Source: Phanerochaete sordida (lineage: Eukaryota > Basidiomycota > Agaricomycetes > Polyporales > Phanerochaetaceae). From it: 64,000 nucleotides of DNA. The DNA lies in NCBI GenBank assembly GCA_019973155.2, contig BPQB01000001.1, forward strand, positions 1 through 64,000, written 5' to 3'. The notes beneath the pieces were generated by a model, which worked only from the letters and a program-made list of their open reading frames with translations, was not told the DNA's origin and made no database searches. Below, piece by piece: positions 9,866 to 21,687 of the stretch; the stretch's first letter is position 1, and each line of letters opens with the position of its first letter. The position numbers and the translations under genes are program-made.

Positions 9866-12800
9866 ATGGTCGACCCCGCATGGACTTCAGGCCCGCTGTG
9901 GCAAACTGTTCCTGCCACGGGCACCACCCCCGAATACTCCGTGTTCACGGGTTCTGTGGCGAAACCTGAACTTGACGACAGAGAGTACCGCCTCATTCGC
10001 CTCAGCAACGGCATACAGAGCGTGCTCGTGCACGACGCACAGACCGATAAGGCTGCTGCGTCCGTGTACATAAACGTTGGACATCTCCAGGATCCAGTGA
10101 GTATACTTTTATTTGTTTGTATCCGTACGCTGAGCGCCGGACTTTAGGATGACGTGCCAGGTCTAGCTCATTTCTGCGAGCATATGATCATGAAGGTATA
10201 GTGGATCCCAGAACGCATTCGGAGCTTTCTGACAGAAGGTGACAGGGATCGGAGCCCTATCCTGCTGAGAACGACTGGATGTCGTTCATCCAGTCCAATG
10301 GTGGCGTGAAGAACGGCGTCACGGGCCCGGCGTGGCAAGACTACTACTTCTCTATCAACCCAGCTGCGCTCTCGGACGCGCTGCCTAGACTCGCTGCGTT
10401 CTTCTGGGGCCCGCTCTTCGCCCCGAACCTGACCGCGCGCGAGATGCACGCGGTAGACTCGGAGAACAAGCGTAACTTGCAGAACGACGCGCGGCGCGTG
10501 CACCAGCTGAGCAAGTTCCTCAGCGTGCCAGGGCACCCCTGGAGGAAATTCGGGACAGGAAACATCGCGACGTTGACTGAAGCCGCGCGGAAGACCATTG
10601 AGGATCACGGGGAGTCGCCCGATGTGCTGGACGGTGACGGCGGACCCGTGGGGAGGGAGGTGAGGAGGAGGCTCATCGAGTGGTGGCAGCAGAACTACTG
10701 CGCTGGGCGGATGGTGCTGGCCGTCGTCGGCAAAGGTAGGGAACAGTGTTCCCTACACAGGCCGTTGGCTTACGGCGACTAGAACCCCTTGATGAGCTCG
10801 TGCAGATGGTCGTGCCGACGTTCTCCAAGGTCCAGAACAGGGGCCTGAATCCGCGTCCTATATTGACGCAGCCGACATGGGACTCTGAGCAGATGGGTGT
10901 ATGTGGCAGCTGTTGTTTCGCGATAACTCCAACACTGACCACACATGCAGACAATTGTCTTCGGGAAGGCCGTCAAGGACTACCATTACTTCCAACTTGC
11001 CTTCCAAATGCCGGACCAGGCGCCCTTATTCCAAACAAAGCCTGGTTCCTTCGTTGCACACTTCCTTGGTCACGAGGGCCCAGGCAGCGTCTACAGTTAT
11101 CTGAAAGAGAAGGGCTGGCTGTTAAGTCTCAGCGCAGGGCCCTCCACCGACAACAGAAGCGTGCCGCGCTTCACGATCTACGGGACCCTGACCAAGGAAG
11201 GCTACCGTTAGTTCGCGCTTTACCGCCGGTCCTGGTCTTTCTGCTGACCTATGTATTAGTGCACTATCAGGACGTTCTCCTCGCGATCTATAAGTACCTC
11301 TCCCTGCTGCGCGCAAGCACTTTCGCACCGTACCACTTCGCCGAGATCGCGCAGATGGCGGCGACGTCTTTCCGCTTCGCGGAGAAGTACCAGCCGCACG
11401 AGTACGCGCGCAACCTCGCGCGCTCGCTGCTGAACCCTCTGCCTCCCGAGCGCATCCTCGACGGCGGCGCGCTCGTGCGCGAGTGGGACGAGCAGGGTGT
11501 TCGCGAATTCCTGGAGCTGCTCCGTCCCGAGAATGGGAGGGCGATGCTCATGGCGAAGGATCACGACTCGGCAGTCCTGGGGCTCGGTGAGAGTGAGGTG
11601 AAGTGGGAGGTGGAGAAATGGTATGGGACGGAGTATATCGTTCGCAGACTCGGCGATGACTTCATGGAAAAAGTGAGCGTGCCTCCACTCTCTAGAGAGC
11701 CGTGATGCTAATTGATGGCGATAGGCCAACCTCCCGAATACCAACGCAGAACTCTCGCTACCAGGCCCCAATCCCTACATTCCAGAGAATCTGACCATTG
11801 AGAAACGAGAGGTCGACAAGGTGAGCCTCGACAAAACGAGTCCTACAAAGCTCATGCCGCTGACAAAGTCAAATAGCCCGCGCCTGCCCCTGTAAAGCTA
11901 TACGAAACTCCTCGTTTGGTTCTGTGGTACAAGAAGGACGATCAATTCTGGGCTCCAAGAGCGCACGTAAGGCTGACCATACGATTGTACGCCAAACTAC
12001 CTCTGCCGCCTGCTCTCTCATACTGACCTCGTCACAGCCCTGACGCCTACGTGACACCCCGGCATGCCGTTCTTACGAGGTACGCAGGGTTCCCATCCCC
12101 CCTTGTCGAGGCGTCTAACGCAGCGCAGGCTGTTCACAGACCTCGTCGAAGATGCGTTATCCGGGATCACATACGACGCGTCACTGGCGGGCCTACATTA
12201 CAGCCTCATAAACGAGAAGGAGGGGCTGTACGTATCTGTGCGCGGTTACAACGACAAGCTTCCCGTGCTGCTCGGTACGGTTATCGACAGGTTGCAGACA
12301 GTTGACATCCGCGAAGACAGGCTGAAGGTGTTCTCCGAGCAGGTAAGCCCACAGAGTCTGAACTCTCGTACAAGCACACCTCCTGACAGGACCGTAGTTG
12401 GAGAGGACGTACAAGAACTTCTACCTCGGGCAACCGTCCAACCTGGCACAGCACTATGTCGCATCCGCCCTCATCGAACGAACATGGACGCCGGCCGAGA
12501 AGCTTGCTGAGATACCCCGTATGCGTTTCTCGGCCGAGTTCCTTTCATCCGTTCTAATCGCCTCTGCAGACATCTCGCTTGCGGATCTGAAGCATCACAA
12601 GACTAACCTGCTGTCGAAGGTCCATTTCGAGATCCTTGTGACCGGCAATGTCAAGCACGATGTACGACCACTTCTTGTTGTACGGAGTGCACATACTATG
12701 CTGACTAGCATGGTATAGCAAGCGACGCAGATCGCTCAGGACATAGAGGCTCGCCTCAATGATTCCAGAGTTTTGCCCCCAGCTGAATGGCATCGTGACC

Positions 12801-13688
12801 GATCCCTCATTCTCTCAGCTAGTACGTCTGTCGATCATCCTCGTGTGCCCGTGTTGAAACAGCCTTTCAGGCTCGGACTACGTCTTGCATAAGAAACATG
12901 CCAACTCGAAGGAGCTAAACTCTGCCCTGACGTACTACTGCCACTTCGGCGACATTGCAGACGACAGATTGCGCGCAACACTGAAATTCCTGGTGCATCT
13001 CGTCAAGGAGCCCAGCTTCAGTCAGCTTCGCACCGTCGAGCAACTCGGGTGCGCCCGATTCCTGATATAGCGCGTCATTCCCACTAATTGTGGACCGCAG
13101 CTACGTCGTCTCGACGACACTGCGCTCTGCCGTCGGCAGCATGGGGCTCGACATAAAGGTCCAGAGCCTGAAGCCGCCCGCGTACGTCGAGGAGCGAGTC
13201 GACGCCTTCTTGACGTCGTTTCGTGATGCGCTGGCGGGGTTCACGCCCGATAGGCTCGCGGAGGAGAAGAACGCGCTCGTTCTCCGGCTGCTCGAGCGCC
13301 CGAAGAACCTTGCAGAGGAAACGTCGCGGTTCTGGGACCAGATCGAGGGCGGATACTACGATTTCCAGAGGCGTGAGTGCCGCATTGTTCCCACTCGGTA
13401 TCGGGACGCTCACTAGCTGCAGGCGAGGTCGACGCCGCGACGGTACAGGGCCTGAGCCTCGATGAGCTCCTGGCGGCGTACGACGCCTTCGTGCTGCCGC
13501 AGGCCACCGCGCGCAGGAAGCTCTCCATGCACCTCGTCGCCTCCCAGACGGAGAACGCACCGCGGAGCACAAGCGCGCTTGTCAGCGAAGAGACGGAAGC
13601 GAGCTTCAAGGCGGGCCTAGCATGCTCGGCGGCGGCGCTGCCTGTCGCGCGCGCGAGACACGAGGAGATCCGTGCGCCGCGTCTGTGA
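9866..13688 (+). CDS. STE23: Insulysin-type M16 metallopeptidase (Ste23-like)
   Basis: Zinc peptidase of the insulin-degrading enzyme family; the yeast homologue Ste23 takes part in a-factor maturation. The inverted zinc motif HFCEH is in a 48-nt exon (10148-10195), and the downstream zinc-ligand Glu is in AVDSENKRN (about 10451-10477). About 16 exons join in frame. Those I could place are 9866-10096, 10148-10195, 10246-10735, 10783-10898, 10951-11206, 11260-11672, 11725-11820, 11877-11986, 12038-12079, 12129-12342, 12398-12518, 12570-12661 and 12719-about 12821, then three more. The C-terminal half has the expected repeats (YETPRLVLWYKKDDQFW, LRSAVGSMGLDIKVQS). The stretch after the zinc motif (MIMKGSEPYPAENDW) departs from the usual LFMGTEKYPKENEY, so this may be a divergent paralogue. 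Confidence 0.9.
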
Positions 13689-14518
13689 GGCCTGCAGCAT
13701 CGCTTGTTCCCGTGCTGTGCAGGGTTCGGTGATGGGGTTCTGTGTGTTCATTTAGCTCGCCAACTCCTGTTTCGTAGTGACGATTAAGGGGGCGTGCCAT
13801 GCCACTTGGACATCCAGGGTCCTGAAAGCATGGCAGTTACGTGTTCAGCTTTCTTGGCTGAACGCTGCAGATCTTGGTGCTGGCCCGTGCGCGAGGGCTA
13901 GAATTTGTGTAGGCGGCGATTGAGAAAAGGCGAATAGCACAATCATTCTTGCGAGACCGCAGAGACCGTTTGAGGCTGTGATATGCGGCGTTTGTAGCGA
14001 TATCAACGGCTCCCTGGCCGCCCTCGCTTGGGACGCCGAAAATCGATGGTCTTCTGGTCTAAACTGCTTCACCAAGTCATGAACGCCCTCTTCAAAAAAC
14101 AACATGTAGTTTTATTTGCTTCCGTATGTCGATATTTTGCGCGCGCCGTCTCCCCGTTCTGCGCACCTCGATCGCGGACGCGGAGGCATAATTAGCGCCG
14201 CTGTTCCTTGCCTCTTGCCTCGATGAGCGCGACGGGTAGGATGTCCCTCAACAACGTCGGATGCTCGGCGGGGCTGTCCTCGACAACGGCGTATCGTTAT
14301 CTGGCATGGCAGCACAAGGATTGGACCCGCTGAAGGTGATGCGGCGAAGGATGCCGCATTCATATCAAACCCTTTGCATCATGGGAATGTGCAGGGCGAA
14401 CGCTCTCCTCGCTTCGCACGGCGTCTCCTAGCCCTTTTTCAACCACGGTGTGTCCTCCCTGCGCGTGCTCCTGCTCCCCGCCAGGTCCCCCCTTCACCCT
14501 CGTCCCCTGCCCGCCACC
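13689..14518. other. Spacer STE23 - glucanase
   Basis: About 830 bp with no reading frame I can support. ORFs on either strand lack family motifs. It carries the peptidase 3' UTR and the glucanase promoter, with a C-rich leader before the start codon. Confidence 0.45.
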
Positions 14519-17096
14519 ATGGCCGCAGCCACGAGCGACTTCCCCGCCCACACCGGCGATGGCGCGCATCTCGCGCCGCCGGAGATGTCCTACGTCGGAG
14601 CATCGCCCTCAATCCCGGACAGCGCGCGGGACTCGTTCATCGCGGGTGGACCAGCGACGCCGGACATGTCGCGGCCGTTCATGACGCCAGGCGCCTCCAA
14701 CGAACGTATCATTGGGACTGGCGCCGCGGCAACAGGACGTCGTCGATGGGGACTGATCGCCGCTGGGGCTGGTGTTGCGGTGGTCGTCATCGTGCTGGCA
14801 ATTGTGCTGCCCGTGACGCTTGTGCATCATCACAAGAACTCGAGTAGTGGCGGGAGCAGTGGCAGCGGCGGAGACGCTGCAGCGCCTGGACCTTCGTCCA
14901 ACCCGGAGTCACCGACCGGTGCCCTTTCTGGCGGAAACGGTACCGTCATCCTCACGGAGGATGGCACGACATTCACTTATATTAACAACTTCGGTGGCAT
15001 GTGTGAGCACTGTCTCGGCCTTCAAACGTCTTCTAGTGCTCATAAATTGTTCCATAGGGGTGGATGATCCCGCCAACCCCTACAACAACAGCGCGCGGGC
15101 GCAGTCTTACACCCCCGCGCTGAATGAGGAGTGGGTGTGGGGCCAGGATCTTATACGCGGTATGTCACACCGATTTTATTGCGCTTCAGACTTCATATTG
15201 AAGCCGTGTACCCTCAGGTGTCAATCTCGGCGGATGGCTCATTACGGAGCCGTTCATCGTCCCCGCGCTGTACGAGAAGTATCAAAATGCTACCCCTCCC
15301 GCGGTCGACGAGTGGACTCTCAGCGAGGCTATGCTCAACGACACCAGCCCTGGCGGAGGCATTCAACAGATGGAGGACCACTACAAGACGTTCATTGTAT
15401 GATTTCCCCATGCGAGGCGGGAACATAACTTCTAACACGCCCTTAGACCGAGCAAGATTTCGCTCAGATTGCTGGAGCAGGTCTCAACTGGGTCCGCTTG
15501 CCCGTTCCCTTCTGGGCTATCGAGGTCTGGCCCGGCGAACCGTTCCTCGCGAAGACCTCTTGGACATACGCTCTCAAGGCACTGAAATGGGCACGGAAGT
15601 ACGGCCTCCGCGTTCTCCTCGAGCTGCACACTGCTCCCGGTTCGCAGAACGGTCTGAACCACTCCGGACGTTTGGGCCCGATCAACTTCCTCAACGGCCC
15701 CATGGGAATTGCCAACGCCCAGCGCACGATCGAGTACATCCGCGTCCTCACCGAGTTCATCGCCCAGCCCGAGTACCGCGACGTCGTGCAGGCGTTCGGA
15801 CCGCTGAACGAGCCGCTCATGGGGATTATCGGACGCGACGTCCTCGATAGTTTGTGAGTTTTCCATTCCTCGGCAAGGTTTTCCCAAGGTTTGACAAGGC
15901 CGCTCTTCCGCCCTTCTTCAGCTATTACGAGACGTACCAGCTTATTCGCAACATCGTAAGTCGCCTTCTATCTCGGTAGTCGAAGCGCTTCTTGCTCATG
16001 CCGCGTTGTACCGTAGACTGGGGTCGGCAATGGCCCTTACATCGTTGTCCACGATGGGTTCCAGGGTCTGACCCCGTGGAAAGGCTTCATGGAGGGTGCA
16101 TACGTGAGTGCTCGGTAGCGTCTCCATGCTGAGAGATAACGGCTGATGGTGCCTCCGTTACTCCACAGGGCATGGTTCTTGACACCCATCCCTATGTTGT
16201 GCGTCTTCTTCTAGCTTCATGGACGCCACGTGTTCTGATTTCTGTCCATGCAGGCGTTCGGCGGTGGCCTCAATCAGCCTCTCGACTACTGGCCCCCTGC
16301 GGCGTGCCGTGCTTTCCAGACTAACCAGTCCAACTTTGACTTCGGACCGACCATTACTGGAGAGTTCAGCGCAGCCATCAACGATGTGCGTCATATGTGC
16401 GGTCACTTCATCAGCTTGCATTGATACTGACCCTCGTTGCAGTGCGGCAAGTGGCTCAAGAATGTCGGCGCGAACGCTACCACCACGGACTGCGGGCCAT
16501 GGGACGACTGGCCGACGTGGACAGATGACATGAAGGCTGGCATCAAGTCCTTCGTCATGGCAAGCATGGACGCGATGCACATGCCGGGTTACTTCTTCTG
16601 GACGTGGAAGATCGGCAACACGACGGACACGGGCATCGAGAGCTCGCCCATGTGGTCGTACCAGCTCGGCCTCCAGAACGGATGGATGCCGCTCGACCCG
16701 CGCGACGCCGTCGGCACCTGCGACACGCTCGGTGTGCAGTTCAACCAGCCCTTCCCGGGCGACTACCCGAGCTGGCAGACAGGCGGCTCGGGCGCTGGCA
16801 GCATCTTCCCCAACGCGACGGCGTCGATCGAGGCGTACCCGCCGACACTGTCGAACGCCGGCGGTGCGAACCCGACGCTCCTTCCGCAGTACACCGACGT
16901 CTCGGCCAACCCGACGCTCGCGCCCGCGACGTACAGTGGTGCGACGACGACCGGCGGGAACGGCTGGGCGGACGCGAAGGACACCGCGCTCGCGCCGGCG
17001 CCCATCCCCGGCTGCTCGTACCCCGACGAGTACTTCGCGCCCAATACCGCGACATCGCTCGTGTGCGGTGCGCCAGCACCGACCGCGAGAAAATAG
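14519..17096 (+). CDS. Membrane-anchored exo-beta-1,3-glucanase, GH5 (subfamily 9 type)
   Basis: Glucan 1,3-beta-glucosidase that trims cell-wall beta-glucan at the outer cell face. The start has a near-perfect context (GCCACCATGGCC). An N-terminal tail of about 80 residues precedes one membrane span (GLIAAGAGVAVVVIVLAIVL), giving a type II protein like Aspergillus ExgD, then a Ser/Gly linker. The catalytic domain follows over about nine introns: VNLGGWLITEPF, the acid/base Glu in GPLNEP (about 15802-15819), and the nucleophile Glu in TITGEFSAA (about 16352-16378). HMPGYFFWTWK is the usual late substrate-site motif. The last 130 residues are Pro/Thr/Ala-rich and probably exposed. There is no secretion signal other than the anchor. 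Confidence 0.9.
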
Positions 17097-17657
17097 AGGA
17101 CTCTTGTACAGACTCTCTCACACACGCTTTCCCTTCATTTCTATCACGACACGGACTCCTTGTATGCATTCAGGATAGGTCTTCCTTGTTGTCTGTACAT
17201 ACCCCGGCTATTCTTGACTCTTCCTCCTGTCTTTCCTGTACACGCCCCTTTGTATACGCGCAATCCCTAGGACTTTGATGTCCGCTCATTTTTGTTTGCT
17301 ATAGACACTGCTAGGCAGGCTGGTATATATGTAGAAAATGTTTAGTACATTTGCCATGGGACATACATCTTGATTCAGATCTTGCGGGTTATAGAGCCCA
17401 TATCACACATGTTGAGCCGGAACGTACGAACATTGCAAGCTCTGCATGATGCAGCTGAATTCGTCATAAGCTGCCCGCGTACACTGTCTACGGGTATGAT
17501 GCTGTTCCAGCCCCGGAGAGCATTTTTACAGCGGAAATGAACGAGACAGTAAGTTCGCTGACCTCGTGTATCCTGCCCGACCTTCATATACGAGCGGCGC
17601 AGCATCCTTTTAAGCTGACCATGCTTGCGTACGCGTGTTGCTTCCAAGACTCCCGGC
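17097..17657. other. Spacer glucanase - unknown gene
   Basis: About 560 bp, lower in GC than the genes on each side and rich in pyrimidine runs just after the glucanase stop. Likely the 3' UTR plus a promoter. No coding or RNA feature seen. Confidence 0.45.
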
Positions 17658-18347
17658 ATGCTACTCATCGTCCGCCTGCACGACGTCCAGCTTCTAGCCT
17701 TCCGCTCCCTAGCGAATGCAATCTGCAAGACCCTGCTGGGAGCCATCTTCGCGAACGTCTGGCAGATCGCACAACGGTTGGCGGTTCAGTACAAGCGGAT
17801 CTGGCCGTTCACGCTTCTCTACCGGCCTGTGCTTTACCGGCGATATGCGAGCAAAGATGCGGAGCAGGAGTACTGGAGGGCAGTCGAGAAGGCGAAGCAG
17901 AGGCTGCAAGCCTCGAACGCACACGCGCCGGTGGAAGGCTTACTTGTCTATTACGTACCAAAGCTTCTGCCGGAGTACCGGGACGCAAAGCAGGAAGACC
18001 CAGAAGCGAAGGAAGAATATATTTCTCCACGGACATTTTGCAAGTGGCATCGGATGGTGTTCCCTGGACAGGTCCGTCACACCTCTCCGCCCCAGTCGAG
18101 ATGCGGCGTCTTGACCGTAATGCAACAGCGGCAGCCAACTCTGACGGAAGCAGTGACCGCGCTGAAATCGTACAGTAGCCGCGACCGCCGCGAAATGAGG
18201 CGCATAGCGCGCCTGCAAAGCGACCACGCCGTCTTCCACCGTATCGACACCTCCGCGCGGTACGGCGCACTTTGGCGCACGTGGCTCGCCTCGAAAGGCC
18301 CCGACGCCGCGGTCGTCTTCGCGCCTACTGCTGCCCGCGGCGCATGA
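17658..18347 (+). CDS. Unknown protein, possible gene
   Basis: I do not recognise this protein. The frame is open from ATG 17658 for 229 codons. An N-terminal hydrophobic stretch (MLLIVRLHDVQLLAFRSLANAI) could be a membrane or mitochondrial signal, and the middle is charged and helical. A 57-nt segment at 18071-18127 begins GTCCGT, ends CAACAG, has a branch-like CTTGAC and is a multiple of three, so it may be an in-frame intron. The last 23 bp overlap the end of GRC3 on the other strand. GC-rich antisense DNA can stay open by chance, so this is only a moderate call. Confidence 0.4.
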   Translation: MLLIVRLHDVQLLAFRSLANAICKTLLGAIFANVWQIAQRLAVQYKRIWPFTLLYRPVLYRRYASKDAEQEYWRAVEKAKQRLQASNAHAPVEGLLVYYVPKLLPEYRDAKQEDPEAKEEYISPRTFCKWHRMVFPGQVRHTSPPQSRCGVLTVMQQRQPTLTEAVTALKSYSSRDRREMRRIARLQSDHAVFHRIDTSARYGALWRTWLASKGPDAAVVFAPTAARGA

Positions 18348-20928
18348 GGTTCCGGCGCACGCGGCGGCGGTCGCCGCCCGTGCCCGCCGTCGGGCCCCAG
18401 CGCAGGAACGGCACCTGCGCGTGCGGCACGCCTGCGACGGCGTCGTCGGTGCGGAAGTCGAGGAGCCCCCAGACGGGCAGCTCGAGCTCGCCCTTGAGCA
18501 GCACGCGCGGCTGCACGCGGGCGAGGAGTGCGGGTGGCAGGGGCGTCAGGATGTGTAGCTTCGCGGGCGTATCGGGGCTCACGCTGCGCACTAGTGCGAG
18601 GCCGTGGCACGTTGACGCGGCTGGCGGCGGCGGGGCGGCTCCTTGGACGTAGGGAATCCCGCGCGCTGCTCGTGCATGGTCTTGGGAAATGTCGAAGTCC
18701 AATGCACCGGGCTCGCAGCTGACAAGAGCAACAACGGCACCGTTTAGCACTCTGTGCACCTCAGAAGGGACGACATCCTCGGAGCCGGGACCCGATAAAA
18801 TGACCGCATCCACCGCAGCATCCGCAGCCAGCTCGTATGGCGTCTGGGCGCAAAGTGGGAGGGCGACGTTCCAAGCCACGGCGTATGTGCTCTGAAGCAG
18901 GGGGTCGATGGCGCTGGGGGCAGGAAAGACGGCGTGGAAATGGGACAAGAGGGATAGCGTCCGTTGGTCGGCGGGCGAGTATCGTTGGGACATGGCGGAA
19001 GAAGGAATGGTCTCCAACACGTATCTTGTAAAAGTACCCTCCAGTCCGGGGTCGAGAGGAGCAGGCCCATCCGCGTAGTCGCCATTTCGCCAACCGCTCT
19101 CTTGCGGCAGTGCCTCGAAATCGAACACCACCGACGGCTCGACCGCTTCGAGTACCCTACGAGACAGATCTGCGCCAAGACCCTTCGTCCAGCCCATCAT
19201 GTTCACGACGAGCGGGACGACGTCGGTGATGCGGTGGTCTTCGTCCCCCTGCTCCTCGAAGAGACCTCCGTGCTGAATATCGAGATTATATGTCTGTACG
19301 AGAGCGCCGATCGCTTCCACGTATTGGGAAGGGAGGTTTCGTGGTGTGGTAGATCCTAGGTAGTGCGCACTGTGTGGGATGCTTGGATGTGTAAATGGCG
19401 GGCCTGCGAAACTGGTCAGCCTGAGTGTGTATTTTTAGTGGCGAAACAGACGTACCAAAAACATAGCTGCTCATGACGTTGAGGGCGACCATTCCACCAG
19501 CAGTGAATTCCGACTGTCCAAGGTCGCATTCCAGGAACGCCACATGTTTATATCTACCAGCAAGTCAATTTAAAAAGCGTCACAGAAAGCCGCTGCGAGT
19601 AGGCTGACCTTGATAGCAGCTTATTCGCAAGCGTCCTTGCGAAGGTGCTCTTCCCCGTCTTCTTCGCCCCCTGCACGAGGAAGACCTTCCGAGGGAACGT
19701 CTGGCCTTCGTCCTTTTCTACCAGAGCAGCCTGTAGCGTACGCTTCCATGATGGGGGAACCACAAATGGCTGTGCATCTTGGTTCTGGTAGGTTATCTGT
19801 ACCGTATACGATAGTGAGCAAGTCCGTAGAGGAAACAAGGGATACTACAGCGCATATACTCACATAATGAACGCCTTCCAGGCCCAGATCCACATTTGTC
19901 TGGTTTCTCTGCCACCTTGAAGGCTGGAACGCGTCCTCAAATGTTCTGCACACGCGTCCGAGACCTTCTACACCTGTGCGAAGCTCCTGTATGATGACAA
20001 CAGCAGCGGCCCGGGACGCAGATGTGGCGACGCGACTTGGTAGCTCTACAGCTGGCGATCCGGAAGGCTCATCTGTGGAGGCGCATTCTATGATAGGAAG
20101 GGGAGAAGAGCGCGGCGCAAAGACGGGGTGCGCGTAGAGTGAGGGCGTGACTTCGACTCCGTTCAGCTGAATGGCGCCGCGTAGGACGATGAGCGAATAT
20201 GTCCCGAGTAGAGCCAGACGGTCTGCCTGCTGAAGCGCGAGTAGCTTGGCTGAAGCAGTAGACGAAAGTCCGAGCGAGCCTATCTCTTCCGTAGACAGGT
20301 GGAAGATATTTTGGTCAAGGACGGGGTGGAAGGTAGAGAGAAGTTGAGGGGGCTCTTCTATGGCACAGGTAGGAGGTGGGGCGTCGAGAACACTTGCTTC
20401 AAATGCAATACCATCGTCTTCGTCCTCGGAAGACTCCACAGGAGGTGCACTGGGTGACCAGGCGCGTCGCTGCTTCGGAGGGGCGGAGACGGAGGACATG
20501 GCAGGCAATGAGAATAGCTCACCCGAGCTTTCGCCAGACTCGCTGCTGCTGTCGTCCTCGTGCTCATCATCTTCCACAACAATCAGGTCGTCCTGCTCCT
20601 TGAAGCCGTCCTTCTGCGCAAAATACCTCGCAGGCTGTTTCTTCTCCGACTTGTTCACCTTGCGCTTCTTCCGCGACTGCTTCGGCGCGGAGGCCTTGCG
20701 CTTGGACGACGGCTTCTCATGCTCGACGACATCCTCTGGCTCTGGTGACGGGCTTGGCGACGCCCGCGATGGCGGTTCCTGCGCAGGGACCTGGGACTGA
20801 AGCCGGGCTTTTCTCGCGGCGACGGCGCTGAGCATGAGGGAAGAAATAACTTTGGCGCCCGCGTGGTGGCGCACTTTGAAGTTCTCTCGCCGCCTCCGCT
20901 CGCTTTTAGGCTCGACATCCGCACTCAT
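18325..20928 (-). CDS. GRC3: Polynucleotide 5'-hydroxyl-kinase Grc3
   Basis: Nucleolar kinase of the Clp1/Grc3 family; with endonuclease Las1 it processes rRNA ITS2 and also acts in Pol I termination. Exon 1 (20928-19864) encodes a basic, Ser-rich N-terminus, an acidic stretch and the N-terminal domain ending LGLEGVHY. Exon 2 starts at 19796 and carries the Walker A loop GAKKTGKST. Exon 3 encodes YKHVAFLECDLGQSEFTAGG, the Walker B-like region, and the last exon runs from SQYVEAIGALVQTYN to the stop. NMMGWTKGLGADL is the family's lid-like region. All parts are intact. It is divergent from TSR2, another ribosome biogenesis gene, across 51 bp. Confidence 0.9.
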
Positions 20929-20979
20929 AACTCTGTCCTCGACGACAACCTTCGCACACTCTTTTATAGGCCTGTAAAA
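20929..20979. promoter_or_regulatory. 51-bp divergent spacer between GRC3 and TSR2
   Basis: Only 51 bp separate the two start codons, so transcription of each gene probably starts inside or very near the other's 5' end. A TTTTATA stretch lies about 20 bp before the TSR2 start, too close to be a normal TATA box for that ATG. A single bidirectional nucleosome-free region is the likely arrangement (inference). Confidence 0.5.
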
Positions 20980-21573
20980 ATGTCTGCGGCCGCCTCTTCG
21001 TCGTCAGACGCACCCGCCGCTCCGCCCGCGCCCGCCTCGGTCCTCTTCGCGCGCGGAGTGATCGCCCGCCTCGCCCTCTGGCCTGCACTGCGCATCGCGG
21101 TCGAGCAGGGCTGGGGCGGCCCCGAATCCGCGGAGAAGCGCACGTGGATTGCATCGGTCATCGTCGACTCGTTCGAGGAGGAGGACCCGAAGCCGGACGT
21201 GCCATACGTCGAGATGCAGCTGCTGCAGATCATGGAGGACGAGTTCGAGACCGCGCTCGAGGACGGCAGCGCAGAGGCCGTCGCGAAAGACGTCGTGCGC
21301 ATGTTCGATGAGGTGCAGCGCGGCATGGGCGACCTTGTGAAGCACTTCGAGGAGCAGGCGGACAAGATGAAGGGCAAGAAAATCCAGGTCGAGGAGGTTG
21401 CAGGGGATAACGAGGAATGGGAGGATGAAAGTGGCGAGGATGACGAGGACGAGGATGACGATGACGATGCACCCATGCTTGTCGATTCCCAGCCCCCACC
21501 ACCGAAGCCTGAGCCAGAAGTCGACGAAGATGGCTTTACCATGGTCAAGGGCAAGGGCAAGTCACACCGGTGA
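20980..21573 (+). CDS. TSR2: Pre-rRNA-processing protein Tsr2
   Basis: Chaperone that in yeast carries ribosomal protein Rps26 to pre-40S particles and is needed for 20S pre-rRNA cleavage. A single exon of 197 codons. After an Ala/Ser-rich start, FARGVIARLALWPALRIAVEQGWGG contains the WGG motif that names the family, followed by a helical domain. The C-terminus is a long Asp/Glu run (about residues 145-165), as in yeast Tsr2, where the acidic tail binds the basic client. It ends VDEDGFTMVKGKGKSHR. The start at 20980 is the first ATG just before the conserved part. Confidence 0.9.
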   Translation: MSAAASSSSDAPAAPPAPASVLFARGVIARLALWPALRIAVEQGWGGPESAEKRTWIASVIVDSFEEEDPKPDVPYVEMQLLQIMEDEFETALEDGSAEAVAKDVVRMFDEVQRGMGDLVKHFEEQADKMKGKKIQVEEVAGDNEEWEDESGEDDEDEDDDDDAPMLVDSQPPPPKPEPEVDEDGFTMVKGKGKSHR

Positions 21574-21687
21574 AGGGCCCACTATACAAAAGGTGAATAG
21601 CCTCCAACACTACGCCTCCATACAAACTCAATGAAATGTCTAGTATGTTACAGAATACCCCATGTAATGGAAGAAATGGTATCGCCC

